Source: Anaerolineae bacterium
GTDB lineage: Bacteria > Chloroflexota > Anaerolineae > Anaerolineales > Villigracilaceae
Direction of reading: 5' to 3'
Length of the DNA stretch: 64,000 nucleotides
Assembly (NCBI GenBank): GCA_021324435.1
Contig: JAJPIZ010000002.1
Location: 1-64,000, forward strand
A model generated the notes under the pieces. That model ran no database searches. It had not been told where the DNA came from and worked only from the letters and a program-made list of their open reading frames with translations. Shown here in pieces: positions 1 to 7,154 of this stretch. The position numbers were made by a program, and so were the translations under genes. The stretch's first letter is position 1. Each line of letters begins with the position of its first letter.

Positions 1-79
1 CCAACGGGAGCGAAGAATCTCGTTTTTTTTTCGTTCAAAATTTGAGATTCTTCGTCGCTTCGCTCCTCAGAATGACACA
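1..79. repeat. Dispersed inverted repeat, family A (5' end cut by window)
   Basis: Two oppositely oriented copies of a GAGCGAAGAATCTC-type arm (near 8-21 and 47-66) flank an A/T-rich loop, and the right end reads CTCAGAATGACA. The same arms and end sequence recur at 15404-15526, 18158-18263 and, diverged, 53719-53797. It lies downstream of the lipoprotein gene. The left end is outside the window. Confidence 0.7.
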
Positions 80-120
80 TGAAATTGATTTTGCATACAC
101 ACTCTAGGCCGCTTTTCTCG

Positions 121-960
121 TTATTTGATTTTCACCACCAGCGTATAGTTGACCACCATCCCGCCTCGCGGCACGACCTCGATGATGTAGTCCTGTGACG
201 ATGGCAACGTCATGCCGAAACTGGTTTGACCGGTCACAGATCGAAGATAGGGCTGACCATCGCTGAAGCCATAGATGGTCAATGCGCCGTTGCCGCCCGT
301 GCCGTTCAAGTCCACGTTCATTTTTTGACCTTGATTGGCGAAGACCACGTAAGCGACGTTGTACCCTGCAACCGTCTGCCCGCTGACCGTCGCCGAATCT
401 TTGCCCACAGCAAATTTGATGCGCGCCGGAATTTCCACGGAGAGCGTGAAGTTTTCCGTGGTCGCTCCGCCGTAAACGCCGATGTAATAATCTTCCGTTT
501 GAGGCAAAGTGCTTTGCCATGTGGTTTGCTTCGCAGATGGATTGAGCAACCACGTGCCTCCCTGTGTTCGAATGGAGAGCGTCACATCACTGTTCATTGA
601 AAAGACCATCGCGATCATCGGCTGACCTTGAAGGGCTTTCAACACATAAAATTGACTTTGCCCCGGCTGAATCGGCGCGCTGACCTGGCCGGTCGTCGCG
701 CCCGTTAGAAAGTTGATGCGTGTCGCGGGGGGGAGACTCTGTGTCGGCGGAGAGGAGGGCAGAATCGGCGTGAGCGTTGGCGGGACACTGGTGGGAGGAG
801 CCGCTGTCGAGGAGGCAAGAGGCGTGATGGCGCGCATCGTTGCGGCGACGACCGTTGCCACTTCATTTTGTGAAGCAGTCGGTATGGCTGGCGTTGAGCC
901 AACGCACGCAATCGTCACGGTCAGGATCGCGATCAAAACGATAAAAAGGCGGGATTTCAT
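121..960 (-). CDS. Secreted lipoprotein with Ser/Thr/Pro-rich linker
   Basis: A 279-residue protein. Residues 1-20 form a signal peptide ending in a lipobox-like TIAC (Cys19), so the mature protein is probably lipid-anchored outside the cytoplasmic membrane. Residues about 20-80 are a low-complexity linker of Pro, Thr, Ser and Ala. From about 85 on there are two similar beta-rich modules, each ending in an aromatic 'YYIGV / YIIEV' strand followed by 'TLSVE / TLVVKI', which resembles the pre-peptidase C-terminal type of beta-sandwich. That assignment is only by pattern. No catalytic motif is visible. It is transcribed away from the VanZ-like gene. The role is unknown. Confidence 0.8.
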   Translation of the reverse strand: MKSRLFIVLIAILTVTIACVGSTPAIPTASQNEVATVVAATMRAITPLASSTAAPPTSVPPTLTPILPSSPPTQSLPPATRINFLTGATTGQVSAPIQPGQSQFYVLKALQGQPMIAMVFSMNSDVTLSIRTQGGTWLLNPSAKQTTWQSTLPQTEDYYIGVYGGATTENFTLSVEIPARIKFAVGKDSATVSGQTVAGYNVAYVVFANQGQKMNVDLNGTGGNGALTIYGFSDGQPYLRSVTGQTSFGMTLPSSQDYIIEVVPRGGMVVNYTLVVKIK

Positions 961-1029
961 TTCTAGTCTCCTTTAAATTTCAGTGAGTATACTTTGTATT
1001 CATGATGCCAGGATTAACGGCTTCGTTGG

Positions 1030-1035
1030 TAAAAT
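1030..1035 (+). promoter_or_regulatory. -10 box (TAAAAT) of a probable leaderless promoter
   Basis: TAAAAT ends 6 bases before the ATG at 1042. No Shine-Dalgarno sequence lies in between and no -35 box is evident at the usual distance. Same layout as at 2223, 6421, 13345 and 35569. Confidence 0.45.
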
Positions 1036-1041
1036 CTGTTG

Positions 1042-1410
1042 ATGACCGCGCAGGCCAAAATTCGCCGCTGGCTTCCCGCTATTCTCATGATGGGGATTAT
1101 TTTTGCGTTCTCCTCAACGCTGTCGAGCGAATTGCCGAACTTTGGACTTCTGGATTTTCTCATCAAGAAAACCAGCCATGCGCTCGGCTATGCCATTTTA
1201 GCTTTGTGCTTTTTACACGCTGTCCGCCGCGACGAGAAAGCGCGCTGGTATTGGCTCGCATTTCTTCTCTCGGTTCTCTACTCTGCCACTGACGAATTTC
1301 ATCAGGGCTTTGTTTCAGGACGACACCCGTCGCCGATTGATGCTGGGATCGACTCGTTCGGCGCGATGCTGGCATTGATCTTCTCACGCCTCCTTCGTTT
1401 AAGAACATAG
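1042..1410 (+). CDS. VanZ-like family membrane protein
   Basis: A 122-residue protein with about three to four membrane segments. The family signature is visible: 'SSTLSSELP' after the first segment, a 'KTSHALGYAIL' segment, and 'YSATDEFHQGFVSGRHPSPIDAGIDSFGA' pieces near the C-terminus (DEFHQ and the conserved Asp/Gly of the last helix). VanZ-like proteins are small integral membrane proteins named after the teicoplanin-resistance accessory gene; most members are of unknown function and the name should not be read as resistance. A TTG precedes the ATG directly, but ATG at 1042 is preferred. The stop codon lies in the stem of the hairpin at 1408-1434, shared with the convergent scpA. Confidence 0.85.
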   Translation: MTAQAKIRRWLPAILMMGIIFAFSSTLSSELPNFGLLDFLIKKTSHALGYAILALCFLHAVRRDEKARWYWLAFLLSVLYSATDEFHQGFVSGRHPSPIDAGIDSFGAMLALIFSRLLRLRT

Positions 1411-1434
1411 AAGCGGAGCGTCGCTCCGCTTCTA
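1408..1434. terminator. Hairpin between convergent VanZ-like gene and scpA
   Basis: Perfect 12-base arms (TAGAAGCGGAGC and its complement) with a three-base loop. The first arm contains the VanZ-like stop codon. There is no long T run, so this may be a bidirectional terminator or a repeat copy. Confidence 0.5.
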
Positions 1435-1439
1435 CGAAA

Positions 1440-2210
1440 TTATTCAAATTCCAACTCGATGTCTTCGTCGTCTTTCCATTCTTCGAGCCGATCAATTTCG
1501 ATGTCACTGAACAATTTCTCTTGACGTGCCTGGACGCGGTAGCGCTTGACCAGTTCCAGCAAAGCCAGAAAGGTGACGACGATTTCCAGGCGCGTCGGCT
1601 TTTCGCCGAGCAATTCGCGGAAGCGCGCATGTTCCTTTTCGCCGAGACGTTTCGCGATCAATTCGATTTTCTCGCGAATGGTGATCTTCGGCGCGGCGAT
1701 GACGCTGGCGAGCGGTTCTTTTTTCTGGCCTTTGGCAAAAGCCGATTCCGCGGCGGCCACCAAACGGTCGAGGGTGAGATTCGATAAATCGAGTTTGCCC
1801 TCCACTTTCGGCGGAGGCGCGACGCGCAGATAGGTCCGCAATCCGGCTTGTTGGCGCGCGTCCAGCCATGCGCCGATCTCTTTGAATCGCTTGTACAGTT
1901 TGAGTTGATCCACAAGCGATTGTCCCAGATCTTCTTCGCCGGGTTCGCGCGCAGGCGGGCGCGGCAAAAGCGCCTCGGACTTGATTTGCAACAACTTGGC
2001 CGCGATCACCAGAAAAGCCGAAATCTCATCCGCCTTGGCTTGTTCAAGGCCATGGATATACGCGAGATATTGGTCGGTGACCATTGCCAGCGACAGGGTT
2101 GTGATGTCCAGTTCGGCGCGCTCGATCAGGTCGAGCAATAAATCGAGAGGCCCTTCGTAAACCGGCGTGTGAACCGTGTAATTGACTTGTCGGCCCAGAA
2201 TGTTTTCCAT
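1440..2210 (-). CDS. scpA: Segregation and condensation protein A (kleisin)
   Basis: A 256-residue ScpA, the kleisin subunit that bridges the SMC head domains in the bacterial condensin with ScpB. The N-terminal family block '[12 protein letters not shown]' appears as '[19 protein letters not shown]' in shorter pieces around residues 18-36, followed by '[19 protein letters not shown]' near 67-85. The C-terminal winged-helix region contains '[16 protein letters not shown]' around 210-225. ScpB is not in the window; in many genomes it directly follows scpA, but here the next gene downstream is convergent. The start at 2210 lies 10 bases from a symmetrical -10 element shared with the divergent moaC. 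Confidence 0.95.
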   Translation of the reverse strand: MENILGRQVNYTVHTPVYEGPLDLLLDLIERAELDITTLSLAMVTDQYLAYIHGLEQAKADEISAFLVIAAKLLQIKSEALLPRPPAREPGEEDLGQSLVDQLKLYKRFKEIGAWLDARQQAGLRTYLRVAPPPKVEGKLDLSNLTLDRLVAAAESAFAKGQKKEPLASVIAAPKITIREKIELIAKRLGEKEHARFRELLGEKPTRLEIVVTFLALLELVKRYRVQARQEKLFSDIEIDRLEEWKDDEDIELEFE

Positions 2211-2219
2211 GGCGGGTGC

Positions 2220-2229
2220 GATTATAATC
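2220..2229. promoter_or_regulatory. Palindromic -10 element shared by scpA and moaC
   Basis: The ten bases GATTATAATC are a perfect palindrome, so TATAAT is present on both strands (2223-2228 on plus, 2226-2221 on minus). On plus it ends 6 bases before the moaC ATG at 2235; on minus it ends 10 bases before the scpA ATG at 2210. No ribosome binding site fits between it and either start. Neither direction shows a good -35. Confidence 0.6.
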
Positions 2230-2234
2230 CAAGC

Positions 2235-2714
2235 ATGTCAAAGAAATTGACTCATCTCGATGAAGCCGGCCGCGCCCGCATGGTGGACGTTGGCAATAAA
2301 CCCGATACAGAGCGCATCGCAATTGCAAAAGGCGAAGTCCACATGAAGCGCGAGACGCTGGATTTGATTCGCGCCGGTCAGATCAAAAAAGGTGACGTGT
2401 TGACCGTGGCGCAGATCGCGGGCATCACCGCGTCCAAGCGGACCTCGGACCTGATTCCGTTATGTCATCCTTTGCCGCTCACCAAAGTGGACGTGGACCT
2501 GGCGCTCGATGATTCGCTCCCCGGCGTCGTCATCACGGCCACTGCCAAAACGATTGGCAAGACCGGCGTTGAGATGGAAGCGCTGACCGCGGTCTCGGTC
2601 GCGGCGCTGACGGTGTACGACATGGCTAAAGCCGCCGAGAAAACGATGCGGATTCAGAACATTCGACTGGTTGAAAAACATGGCGGACAATCAGGTGATG
2701 TGATCAATGAATAA
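2235..2714 (+). CDS. moaC: Cyclic pyranopterin monophosphate synthase MoaC
   Basis: A 159-residue MoaC, which converts the GTP-derived 3',8-cyclo intermediate made by MoaA into cyclic pyranopterin monophosphate, the first step of molybdenum cofactor synthesis. Conserved blocks seen: '[18 protein letters not shown]' near 17-34, the active-site 'LIPLCHPL' around 74-81, and '[20 protein letters not shown]' pieces near 112-132 with the catalytic Lys in 'KAAEKTM'. The start is set at MSKKLTHL, which matches the family N-terminus; an upstream in-frame start would add 22 unrelated residues encoded inside scpA. It overlaps moaD by 8 bases, so moaC-moaD-moaE are probably translated together. moaA is not in the window. 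Confidence 0.95.
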   Translation: MSKKLTHLDEAGRARMVDVGNKPDTERIAIAKGEVHMKRETLDLIRAGQIKKGDVLTVAQIAGITASKRTSDLIPLCHPLPLTKVDVDLALDDSLPGVVITATAKTIGKTGVEMEALTAVSVAALTVYDMAKAAEKTMRIQNIRLVEKHGGQSGDVINE

Positions 2715-2955
2715 AGTAAAACTTCTTTTCTTCGCCACCATCCGTGACCGGGCCGGGATGAAGTCTCTTGAAATTGAAATTCCAGAGACCATGACCGTGC
2801 AGGAGTTGAAAGACAAAATCTCAACGGATTATCCGAACCTGAAACAATCCATGGAATCGGTCTTGATCTCTGTCAATAAAGAGTACGCCTTCGACGAGGC
2901 TGTTTTGCCTCCCAATGCCGAGGTCGCTTTATTCCCGCCGGTCAGTGGAGGGTGA
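2707..2955 (+). CDS. moaD: Molybdopterin synthase sulfur-carrier subunit MoaD
   Basis: An 82-residue ubiquitin-fold protein ending in the required Gly-Gly ('PPVSGG'), whose C-terminal carboxylate becomes a thiocarboxylate that donates sulfur to cyclic pyranopterin monophosphate. The 'FATIRDRAG' strand and the '[10 protein letters not shown]' tail are typical of MoaD. It overlaps the end of moaC and is followed after about 65 bases by moaE, its partner subunit. Confidence 0.95.
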   Translation: MNKVKLLFFATIRDRAGMKSLEIEIPETMTVQELKDKISTDYPNLKQSMESVLISVNKEYAFDEAVLPPNAEVALFPPVSGG

Positions 2956-2957
2956 AC

Positions 2958-3018
2958 GAGGCTTACGGATTACGTATCACGCCTCACAATGCAATCCGTA
3001 TTGCGTAATTCGTAATGA
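2958..3018. repeat. Imperfect inverted repeat between moaD and moaE
   Basis: The gap holds direct and inverted copies of words such as ACGGATTACG / CAATCCGTATTGCG / CGTAATTCGTAAT. They can fold back on each other. No promoter is evident; the segment probably is a small repeat left in the operon. Confidence 0.4.
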
Positions 3019-3021
3019 AGG

Positions 3022-3519
3022 ATGAATCGTTTTATGGCATCTCTTCCGACCATCTTCTCCATCACCGAATCTGAACTTGACCTCAACGACCTGCTCGCGC
3101 AAATCACATTGCCAAGCACGGGCGCGGCGGCGATTTTCACCGGCATGGTGCGCGGCGAGACTCTTCGACATGGCTCAGCGCAGGCTCCACGCGATGGCCC
3201 ACATGAAACAGCCTATCTGGAATACGAGGCGTATGTCCCGATGGCTGAAGCCAAGATGAAACAAGTGGCGGACGAGATTCGCGCCAAGTGGCCGAGCGTG
3301 GAGGGCATTGCCATCGTTCAGCGAATCGGAAAACTCTATCCGCGCACGCCGACGGTGTTGATCGCCTGTACCGCCGCGCATCGCGACACGGGCGTCTTTG
3401 AAGCTGCACGTTACGGCATTGACCGTCTGAAAGAAATCGTTCCCATCTGGAAAAAAGAATTCGGTCCGAACGGTGAGTTCTGGGTCGAGGGTGAATATAT
3501 TCCGAAGCCAGGCGAATGA
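3022..3519 (+). CDS. moaE: Molybdopterin synthase catalytic subunit MoaE
   Basis: A 165-residue MoaE, which with MoaD inserts the two dithiolene sulfurs to make molybdopterin. Family motifs: 'GAAAIFTGMVRGET' near 34-47, 'YLEYEAYVPMAEAKM' near 66-81, 'IVQRIGKLYP' near 102-111, 'RDTGVFEAARYGIDRLKEIVPIWKKE' in pieces near 125-151. Between 'RGET' and 'YLEYEAY' is an unusual Arg/His/Ala/Pro-rich stretch of about 15 residues, encoded by DNA that looks like a short genomic repeat (3161-3204) inserted in frame. An internal ATG at 3034 (MASLPT) is an alternative start. The stop overlaps the next gene's start by 4 bases. Confidence 0.92.
   Translation: MNRFMASLPTIFSITESELDLNDLLAQITLPSTGAAAIFTGMVRGETLRHGSAQAPRDGPHETAYLEYEAYVPMAEAKMKQVADEIRAKWPSVEGIAIVQRIGKLYPRTPTVLIACTAAHRDTGVFEAARYGIDRLKEIVPIWKKEFGPNGEFWVEGEYIPKPGE
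3161..3204 (+). repeat. Repeat-like insertion inside moaE
   Basis: The segment contains CTTCGACATGGCTCAGCGCAG followed by GGCTC, a word type that otherwise occurs in intergenic repeats of such genomes. It falls exactly where MoaE proteins have a variable loop and keeps the frame open. Confidence 0.4.
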
Positions 3520-4544
3520 TGAAGATTGCCTGTCTAAATTGCGGACGACCATATCCCGACTCGGGCGTTCCATACGTCTGCCCGAAGTGTGGCGGACTCT
3601 ATGATTACGCCGAACCTTTTCCTTTAACCATTGAACCTTCGACTATTACATTGGGCGAGGGCAATACTCCGCTTTTATCTGCAAAAGCCTTCGGACGCGA
3701 AATATATTTCAAATGTGAATATGCCAACCCGACTGGCTCGTTCAAAGACCGCGGCATGGCGACTCTGGTTTCGTTCCTCGTTTTGCGCGGCGTAACAGAA
3801 GCCATCGAGGATTCATCGGGCAACGCGGGCGCATCATTTGCGGCTTACGCGGCGCGGGCGGGCATCAAAGCGCGCGTCTATGTTCCCGAATCTGCTTCGG
3901 GGCCGAAGCGACAGCAAGTTGAAATGTACGGCGCGGAATTGGTGGCTGTGCCCGGCCCGCGCTCGAATGCATCGGAGGCCGTCCGCAAAGCCGCAACGAA
4001 TGGGATGGTTTATGCAAGCCACGCGTATTTGCCGTTTGTTCTTCCCGGTTACTCAACTTGTGCATTTGAAATCGTTGAACAGTTGGGGCGCGCGCCCGGC
4101 GCGGTCATCGTCCCTGCGGGGCAGGGAGGATTTCTGCTTGGCCTGGGTCGCGGCTTTCAAGCCATGTTGAACGCGGGCAAAATCGAGAAACTGCCCGCCA
4201 TCATCGGTGTGCAGGCTTCGGCTTGTGCGCCGCTCGCGGCTTTGTTTTCGATGGGGATCGTCGGGTTGAACTTCGTGACAGAAGGCCCGACGATTGCGGA
4301 AGGCGTGCGGACACGCACGCCGCTGCGCGCAGAAGCCGTCGTGACGATCACGCGCGAAAGCGGAGGCCGCTTTACGTCGGTGGATGAAGCGTTTATTTTG
4401 TCCGGGCGTGACGCATTGGCGAAGTTGGGGTTTTATGTAGAGCCAACGTCGGCGCTCATCTGGCGCGCGTTGGAAGAAACTTTGCCGGAACTGCCCGATC
4501 CGATTGTCGCAGTTTTGACGGGTTCAGGATATAAAGTTCGATGA
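3516..4544 (+). CDS. thrC: Threonine synthase-like PLP-dependent enzyme
   Basis: A 342-residue fold-type II PLP enzyme of the threonine synthase family, which makes threonine from O-phosphohomoserine. Residues 1-30 carry a zinc-ribbon-like pair of CxxC motifs ('CLNCG', 'CPKCG'), as in many threonine synthases of this type. The PLP lysine is in 'PTGSFKDRG' (around Lys74), and the glycine-rich phosphate loop reads 'AGQGGFLLGLG'. A substrate-binding 'SSGNAGAS' motif is present near 98-105. It starts within the moaE stop (ATGA overlap) although the pathways are unrelated, and is followed by fabF with 11 bases between. A related activity such as another beta-elimination/replacement cannot be excluded. 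Confidence 0.8.
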   Translation: MMKIACLNCGRPYPDSGVPYVCPKCGGLYDYAEPFPLTIEPSTITLGEGNTPLLSAKAFGREIYFKCEYANPTGSFKDRGMATLVSFLVLRGVTEAIEDSSGNAGASFAAYAARAGIKARVYVPESASGPKRQQVEMYGAELVAVPGPRSNASEAVRKAATNGMVYASHAYLPFVLPGYSTCAFEIVEQLGRAPGAVIVPAGQGGFLLGLGRGFQAMLNAGKIEKLPAIIGVQASACAPLAALFSMGIVGLNFVTEGPTIAEGVRTRTPLRAEAVVTITRESGGRFTSVDEAFILSGRDALAKLGFYVEPTSALIWRALEETLPELPDPIVAVLTGSGYKVR

Positions 4545-4555
4545 TAGGAGCAGAA

Positions 4556-5797
4556 ATGACGGAACGGATTGTGATCACTGGAATGGGAACGGTGAATCCG
4601 CTCGGCTTGAATGTGGCGGAAACGTGGAAGAATGTGACGAACGGCGTATCGGGCGTGGGGCCGATCACGTTGTTCGATCATTCCAATTTGCAGGTGCACA
4701 TCGCCTGCGAAGTGAAGAATTTCGATCCCGGAAAATACATGGACAGCAAAGAGGCGCGCCGCCGCGACCGCTTTGAACAGTTGGCGACTGCCGCGGCCAA
4801 TGAGGCCATTGCTTCTGCGAATCTCGAAGTGACCGAAGAGACTGCGCCGCGCATCGGCATTGTGATCTCGTCTGCGATTGGCGGTTTGCATTCGCTGGCC
4901 GAGGCGGTTCTGATCAATGATAAAGAAGGCCCGCGACGCGTCAGCCCATTTCTGATTCCGATGCTGATGGCGAACGGCGGCGCGGGTTTGGTGGCGATTG
5001 ATCACGGAATCAAAGGTCCGTGTTTTTCGGTGGCATCGGCTTGCGCTTCCGGCGCGGATGGAATCGGCATGGCCTTTATGATGCTCAAGTCCGGGATGAT
5101 TGATGTGGCGCTGGCGGGCGCGTCCGAATCCACCGTGACTTCGGTCGGCGTGGCAGCCTTCGACCGAGTCGGTGCGATGTCGCGTCAAAATGAGGATTAT
5201 TCGATGACGCCTGCGCCGTTCGATAAGAATCGCGATGGTCTGGTGATGGGCGAAGGCGCGGCGGTGCTGGTGTTGGAAAAAGAGTCTCATGCCAAAGCGC
5301 GCGGCGCGGCCATCTTCGCGGAACTCGCGGGCTATGGCTCCACCGCGGACGCGTATCACGTCACTGCGCCGCATGAAAAAGGCGAGGGCGGCGCGGCGGC
5401 GATCCGCATGGCTCTACATTCAGCGGGAGCGAACCCCGAAGACGTGGGTTATATCAACGCGCACGGAACAGCCACGCAGTTGAATGATTTATCTGAAACC
5501 AAAGCGGTCAAAGGAGCGTTCGGCGTTGACCTGGCGCGCAAAGTTCCGATCTCCTCTACCAAATCCATGACCGGACACATGATGGGTGCGACTGGCGCGC
5601 TGGAAGCAATCTTCTGCGCGCAGGCCGTGCGCGAGGGAATCCTGCCGCCGACGATTCATTATCGGACGCCTGATCCCGAATGTGATTTGGATGTGATTCC
5701 CAACACCGCGCGCGAGAAGAAGATCAATCTGGCCATCAGCAACGCGTTTGGTTTTGGCGGTCACAACGCGGTGCTGGCGGTGAGAAAATATCAGTAG
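4556..5797 (+). CDS. fabF: Beta-ketoacyl-ACP synthase II
   Basis: A 413-residue condensing enzyme of fatty acid elongation. The nucleophile is Cys163 in 'SVASACASGADG', and the two catalytic histidines are in 'NAHGTAT' and 'TGHMMGATGA'; the C-terminal 'NAFGFGGHNA' loop is typical of FabF. It adds a two-carbon unit from malonyl-ACP to acyl-ACP. The start at 4556 is chosen because AGGAG lies 6 bases upstream; an ATG at 4541 would put that site inside the gene. The carrier protein and other fab genes are not adjacent, so this copy may be one of several. Confidence 0.93.
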   Translation: MTERIVITGMGTVNPLGLNVAETWKNVTNGVSGVGPITLFDHSNLQVHIACEVKNFDPGKYMDSKEARRRDRFEQLATAAANEAIASANLEVTEETAPRIGIVISSAIGGLHSLAEAVLINDKEGPRRVSPFLIPMLMANGGAGLVAIDHGIKGPCFSVASACASGADGIGMAFMMLKSGMIDVALAGASESTVTSVGVAAFDRVGAMSRQNEDYSMTPAPFDKNRDGLVMGEGAAVLVLEKESHAKARGAAIFAELAGYGSTADAYHVTAPHEKGEGGAAAIRMALHSAGANPEDVGYINAHGTATQLNDLSETKAVKGAFGVDLARKVPISSTKSMTGHMMGATGALEAIFCAQAVREGILPPTIHYRTPDPECDLDVIPNTAREKKINLAISNAFGFGGHNAVLAVRKYQ

Positions 5798-5834
5798 AAG
5801 GTTTTCACCACAAAGGCACAGAGAACACAAAGCC

Positions 5835-5863
5835 TTGTGGATTGCCTGTTCACATGCTATAAT
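5835..5863 (+). promoter_or_regulatory. Promoter of rplS
   Basis: TTGTGG (5835-5840), 17-base spacer, TATAAT (5858-5863). The ATG of rplS is 43 bases further with AAGGAA upstream. Confidence 0.65.
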
Positions 5864-5906
5864 CCGCCCGCTCAAAACGAAACTATACCCAGTAAGGAAA
5901 GAACGA

Positions 5907-6257
5907 ATGGCAGACCTGATGAAGGCCGTTGAGGCCAAAGCAAACGAAAAAATTCCCACGCTCGCTCCAGGCGATACGGTGAATGTGCACTTCAAGATCA
6001 AAGAAGGCGACCGCGAACGCATTCAGGAATTCAAAGGCACGGTGATTCGACTCCGCAAGGGCGGCAACGACGCTTCGGTGACGGTGCGACGCGTGGCCTC
6101 CAACGGCGTCGGTGTCGAGCGCACCTTCCTGCTCCGCTCGCCGCGCGTGGACAAGGTCGTGGTCGAACGTCACAACAAAGTCCGCCGCGCGCAGTTGTAT
6201 TTCATGCGCGGGCGCACGGGCAAGTCCGCCCGCCTCAAGCAGAAGTTCGAGCAATAA
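5907..6257 (+). CDS. rplS: 50S ribosomal protein L19
   Basis: A 116-residue L19, a protein of the large subunit at the interface with the 30S subunit. The family blocks 'PGDTVNVHFKIKEGDRERIQEFKG' (in pieces, residues 24-46), 'VGVERTFLLRSPRVDKV' and 'VRRAQLYFMRGRTGKSARLK' are clear. The start at 5907 (MADLMKAV) has AAGGAAAG upstream; a longer frame reaching 5835 would overlap the promoter. It stands alone, whereas in many bacteria it follows trmD. A strong terminator follows. Confidence 0.96.
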   Translation: MADLMKAVEAKANEKIPTLAPGDTVNVHFKIKEGDRERIQEFKGTVIRLRKGGNDASVTVRRVASNGVGVERTFLLRSPRVDKVVVERHNKVRRAQLYFMRGRTGKSARLKQKFEQ

Positions 6258-6266
6258 TCTGGAATG

Positions 6267-6299
6267 AAAAAGAGCGCAGGAAACTGTGCTCTTTTTTTT
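6267..6299 (+). terminator. Rho-independent terminator of rplS
   Basis: AAAAGAGCGCAG, GAAA loop, CTGTGCTCTTTT, then a run of T. The stem includes one G-U pair. Confidence 0.85.
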
Positions 6300-6333
6300 A
6301 GGGGGGATTGCTTTTGCGCTTTGACTTCGGCCT

Positions 6334-6376
6334 TGGTCTCGATGCGAGCGAGAAGAACACTCGCTTTACTCGACCA
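6334..6376. repeat. Short repeat, 'TTGGTCTCGAT ... TCGACCA' type
   Basis: The ends TGGTC and GACCA are complementary, with inner CGAG/CTCG. A second copy of the same type is at 15873-15902 (TTGGTCTCGATAC ... CTACTCGACCA). Confidence 0.45.
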
Positions 6377-6420
6377 GCGGCCTCCGAGCTTTGCACCTTC
6401 GGTCAGCGCGATGATTGGCT

Positions 6421-6426
6421 TATAAT
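6421..6426 (+). promoter_or_regulatory. -10 box (TATAAT) of a probable leaderless promoter
   Basis: TATAAT ends 7 bases before the ATG at 6434; no ribosome binding site intervenes and no -35 is seen at 16-18 bases. Confidence 0.55.
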
Positions 6427-6433
6427 CAACTCC

Positions 6434-7147
6434 ATGCAACCGATCATTGGCATTACAACCAATCAGGGCAAGAACCTCAACGGCCATCCCACGTCGTATC
6501 TCATGCACTCGTACATCCATGCCATCATGCAAGCGGGCGGTGTGCCGGTGCTCATTCCATCGCTGATTGCAAATGACGGATGGTCTGCTCTCTATCCCCG
6601 CCTGGATGGAATCCTCTTCTCCGGCGGTGGTGATATTGCCCTCGACCGTTTCGCGGGCGATCCGCATCCCCGCATAGATGACGTGGACCTGGACCGGGAC
6701 GCCGTTGAATTGAACATGCTCCACGCCGCAATCTCAGATGGCAAACCCTTCCTCGGCATTTGCCGCGGATGCCAACTCGTCAACGTGGGCCTCGGCGGGA
6801 CTCTGTACACGCATTTGCCGGATCAATTTCCAAACGCCCTCGACCATTCTTATCCCGGCAACATGCGGACTGTGCTTGTGCATGAAGTCAAGATCGAAGA
6901 AGGCACGCACATCGCGGATATTTTAGGCGAGCCAATTGTGAAGGTCAACAGCCATCACCATCAGGGATTGAAAGACATCGCCTCATCCCTGCGCGTGGCG
7001 GGACATTCACCGGATGGACTCGTCGAAGCGATTGAATTGCCCGGCCATCCTTTTGGCATCGGCGTGCAATGGCACCCCGAATGGCTGACCGATCAACAGC
7101 CGACGAGGAATTTGTTTAGGAAGTTTGTCGAAGCGGCGGGACAGTAA
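6434..7147 (+). CDS. Peptidase C26 / gamma-glutamyl-gamma-aminobutyrate hydrolase family protein
   Basis: A 237-residue class I glutamine-amidotransferase-like hydrolase. The nucleophile elbow 'GICRGCQLVNVGLGG' places the catalytic Cys around residue 109; the His-Glu part of the triad is 'GVQWHPEW' near the C-terminus; 'VNSHHHQGLK' is the family's conserved loop. Members include PuuD, which removes glutamate from gamma-glutamyl-GABA in putrescine breakdown, and gamma-glutamyl hydrolases; the substrate here is not decided by the sequence. The N-terminus 'MQPIIGITTNQG' is typical, which fixes the start at 6434 just after a -10 box. A polyamine-type ABC transporter is encoded at 27.8-31.8 kb but is not linked. 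Confidence 0.88.
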   Translation: MQPIIGITTNQGKNLNGHPTSYLMHSYIHAIMQAGGVPVLIPSLIANDGWSALYPRLDGILFSGGGDIALDRFAGDPHPRIDDVDLDRDAVELNMLHAAISDGKPFLGICRGCQLVNVGLGGTLYTHLPDQFPNALDHSYPGNMRTVLVHEVKIEEGTHIADILGEPIVKVNSHHHQGLKDIASSLRVAGHSPDGLVEAIELPGHPFGIGVQWHPEWLTDQQPTRNLFRKFVEAAGQ

Positions 7148-7154
7148 GCCACAG

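Noticed and set aside
1042-1410. Glycopeptide-resistance function for the VanZ-like gene
   Set aside because: Only family resemblance; no vanHAX or regulator genes are nearby.
4433-5374. Long open frame of 313 codons on minus opposite fabF
   Set aside because: Arg/His-rich shadow translation of a clear FabF gene; no ribosome binding site and no family resemblance.
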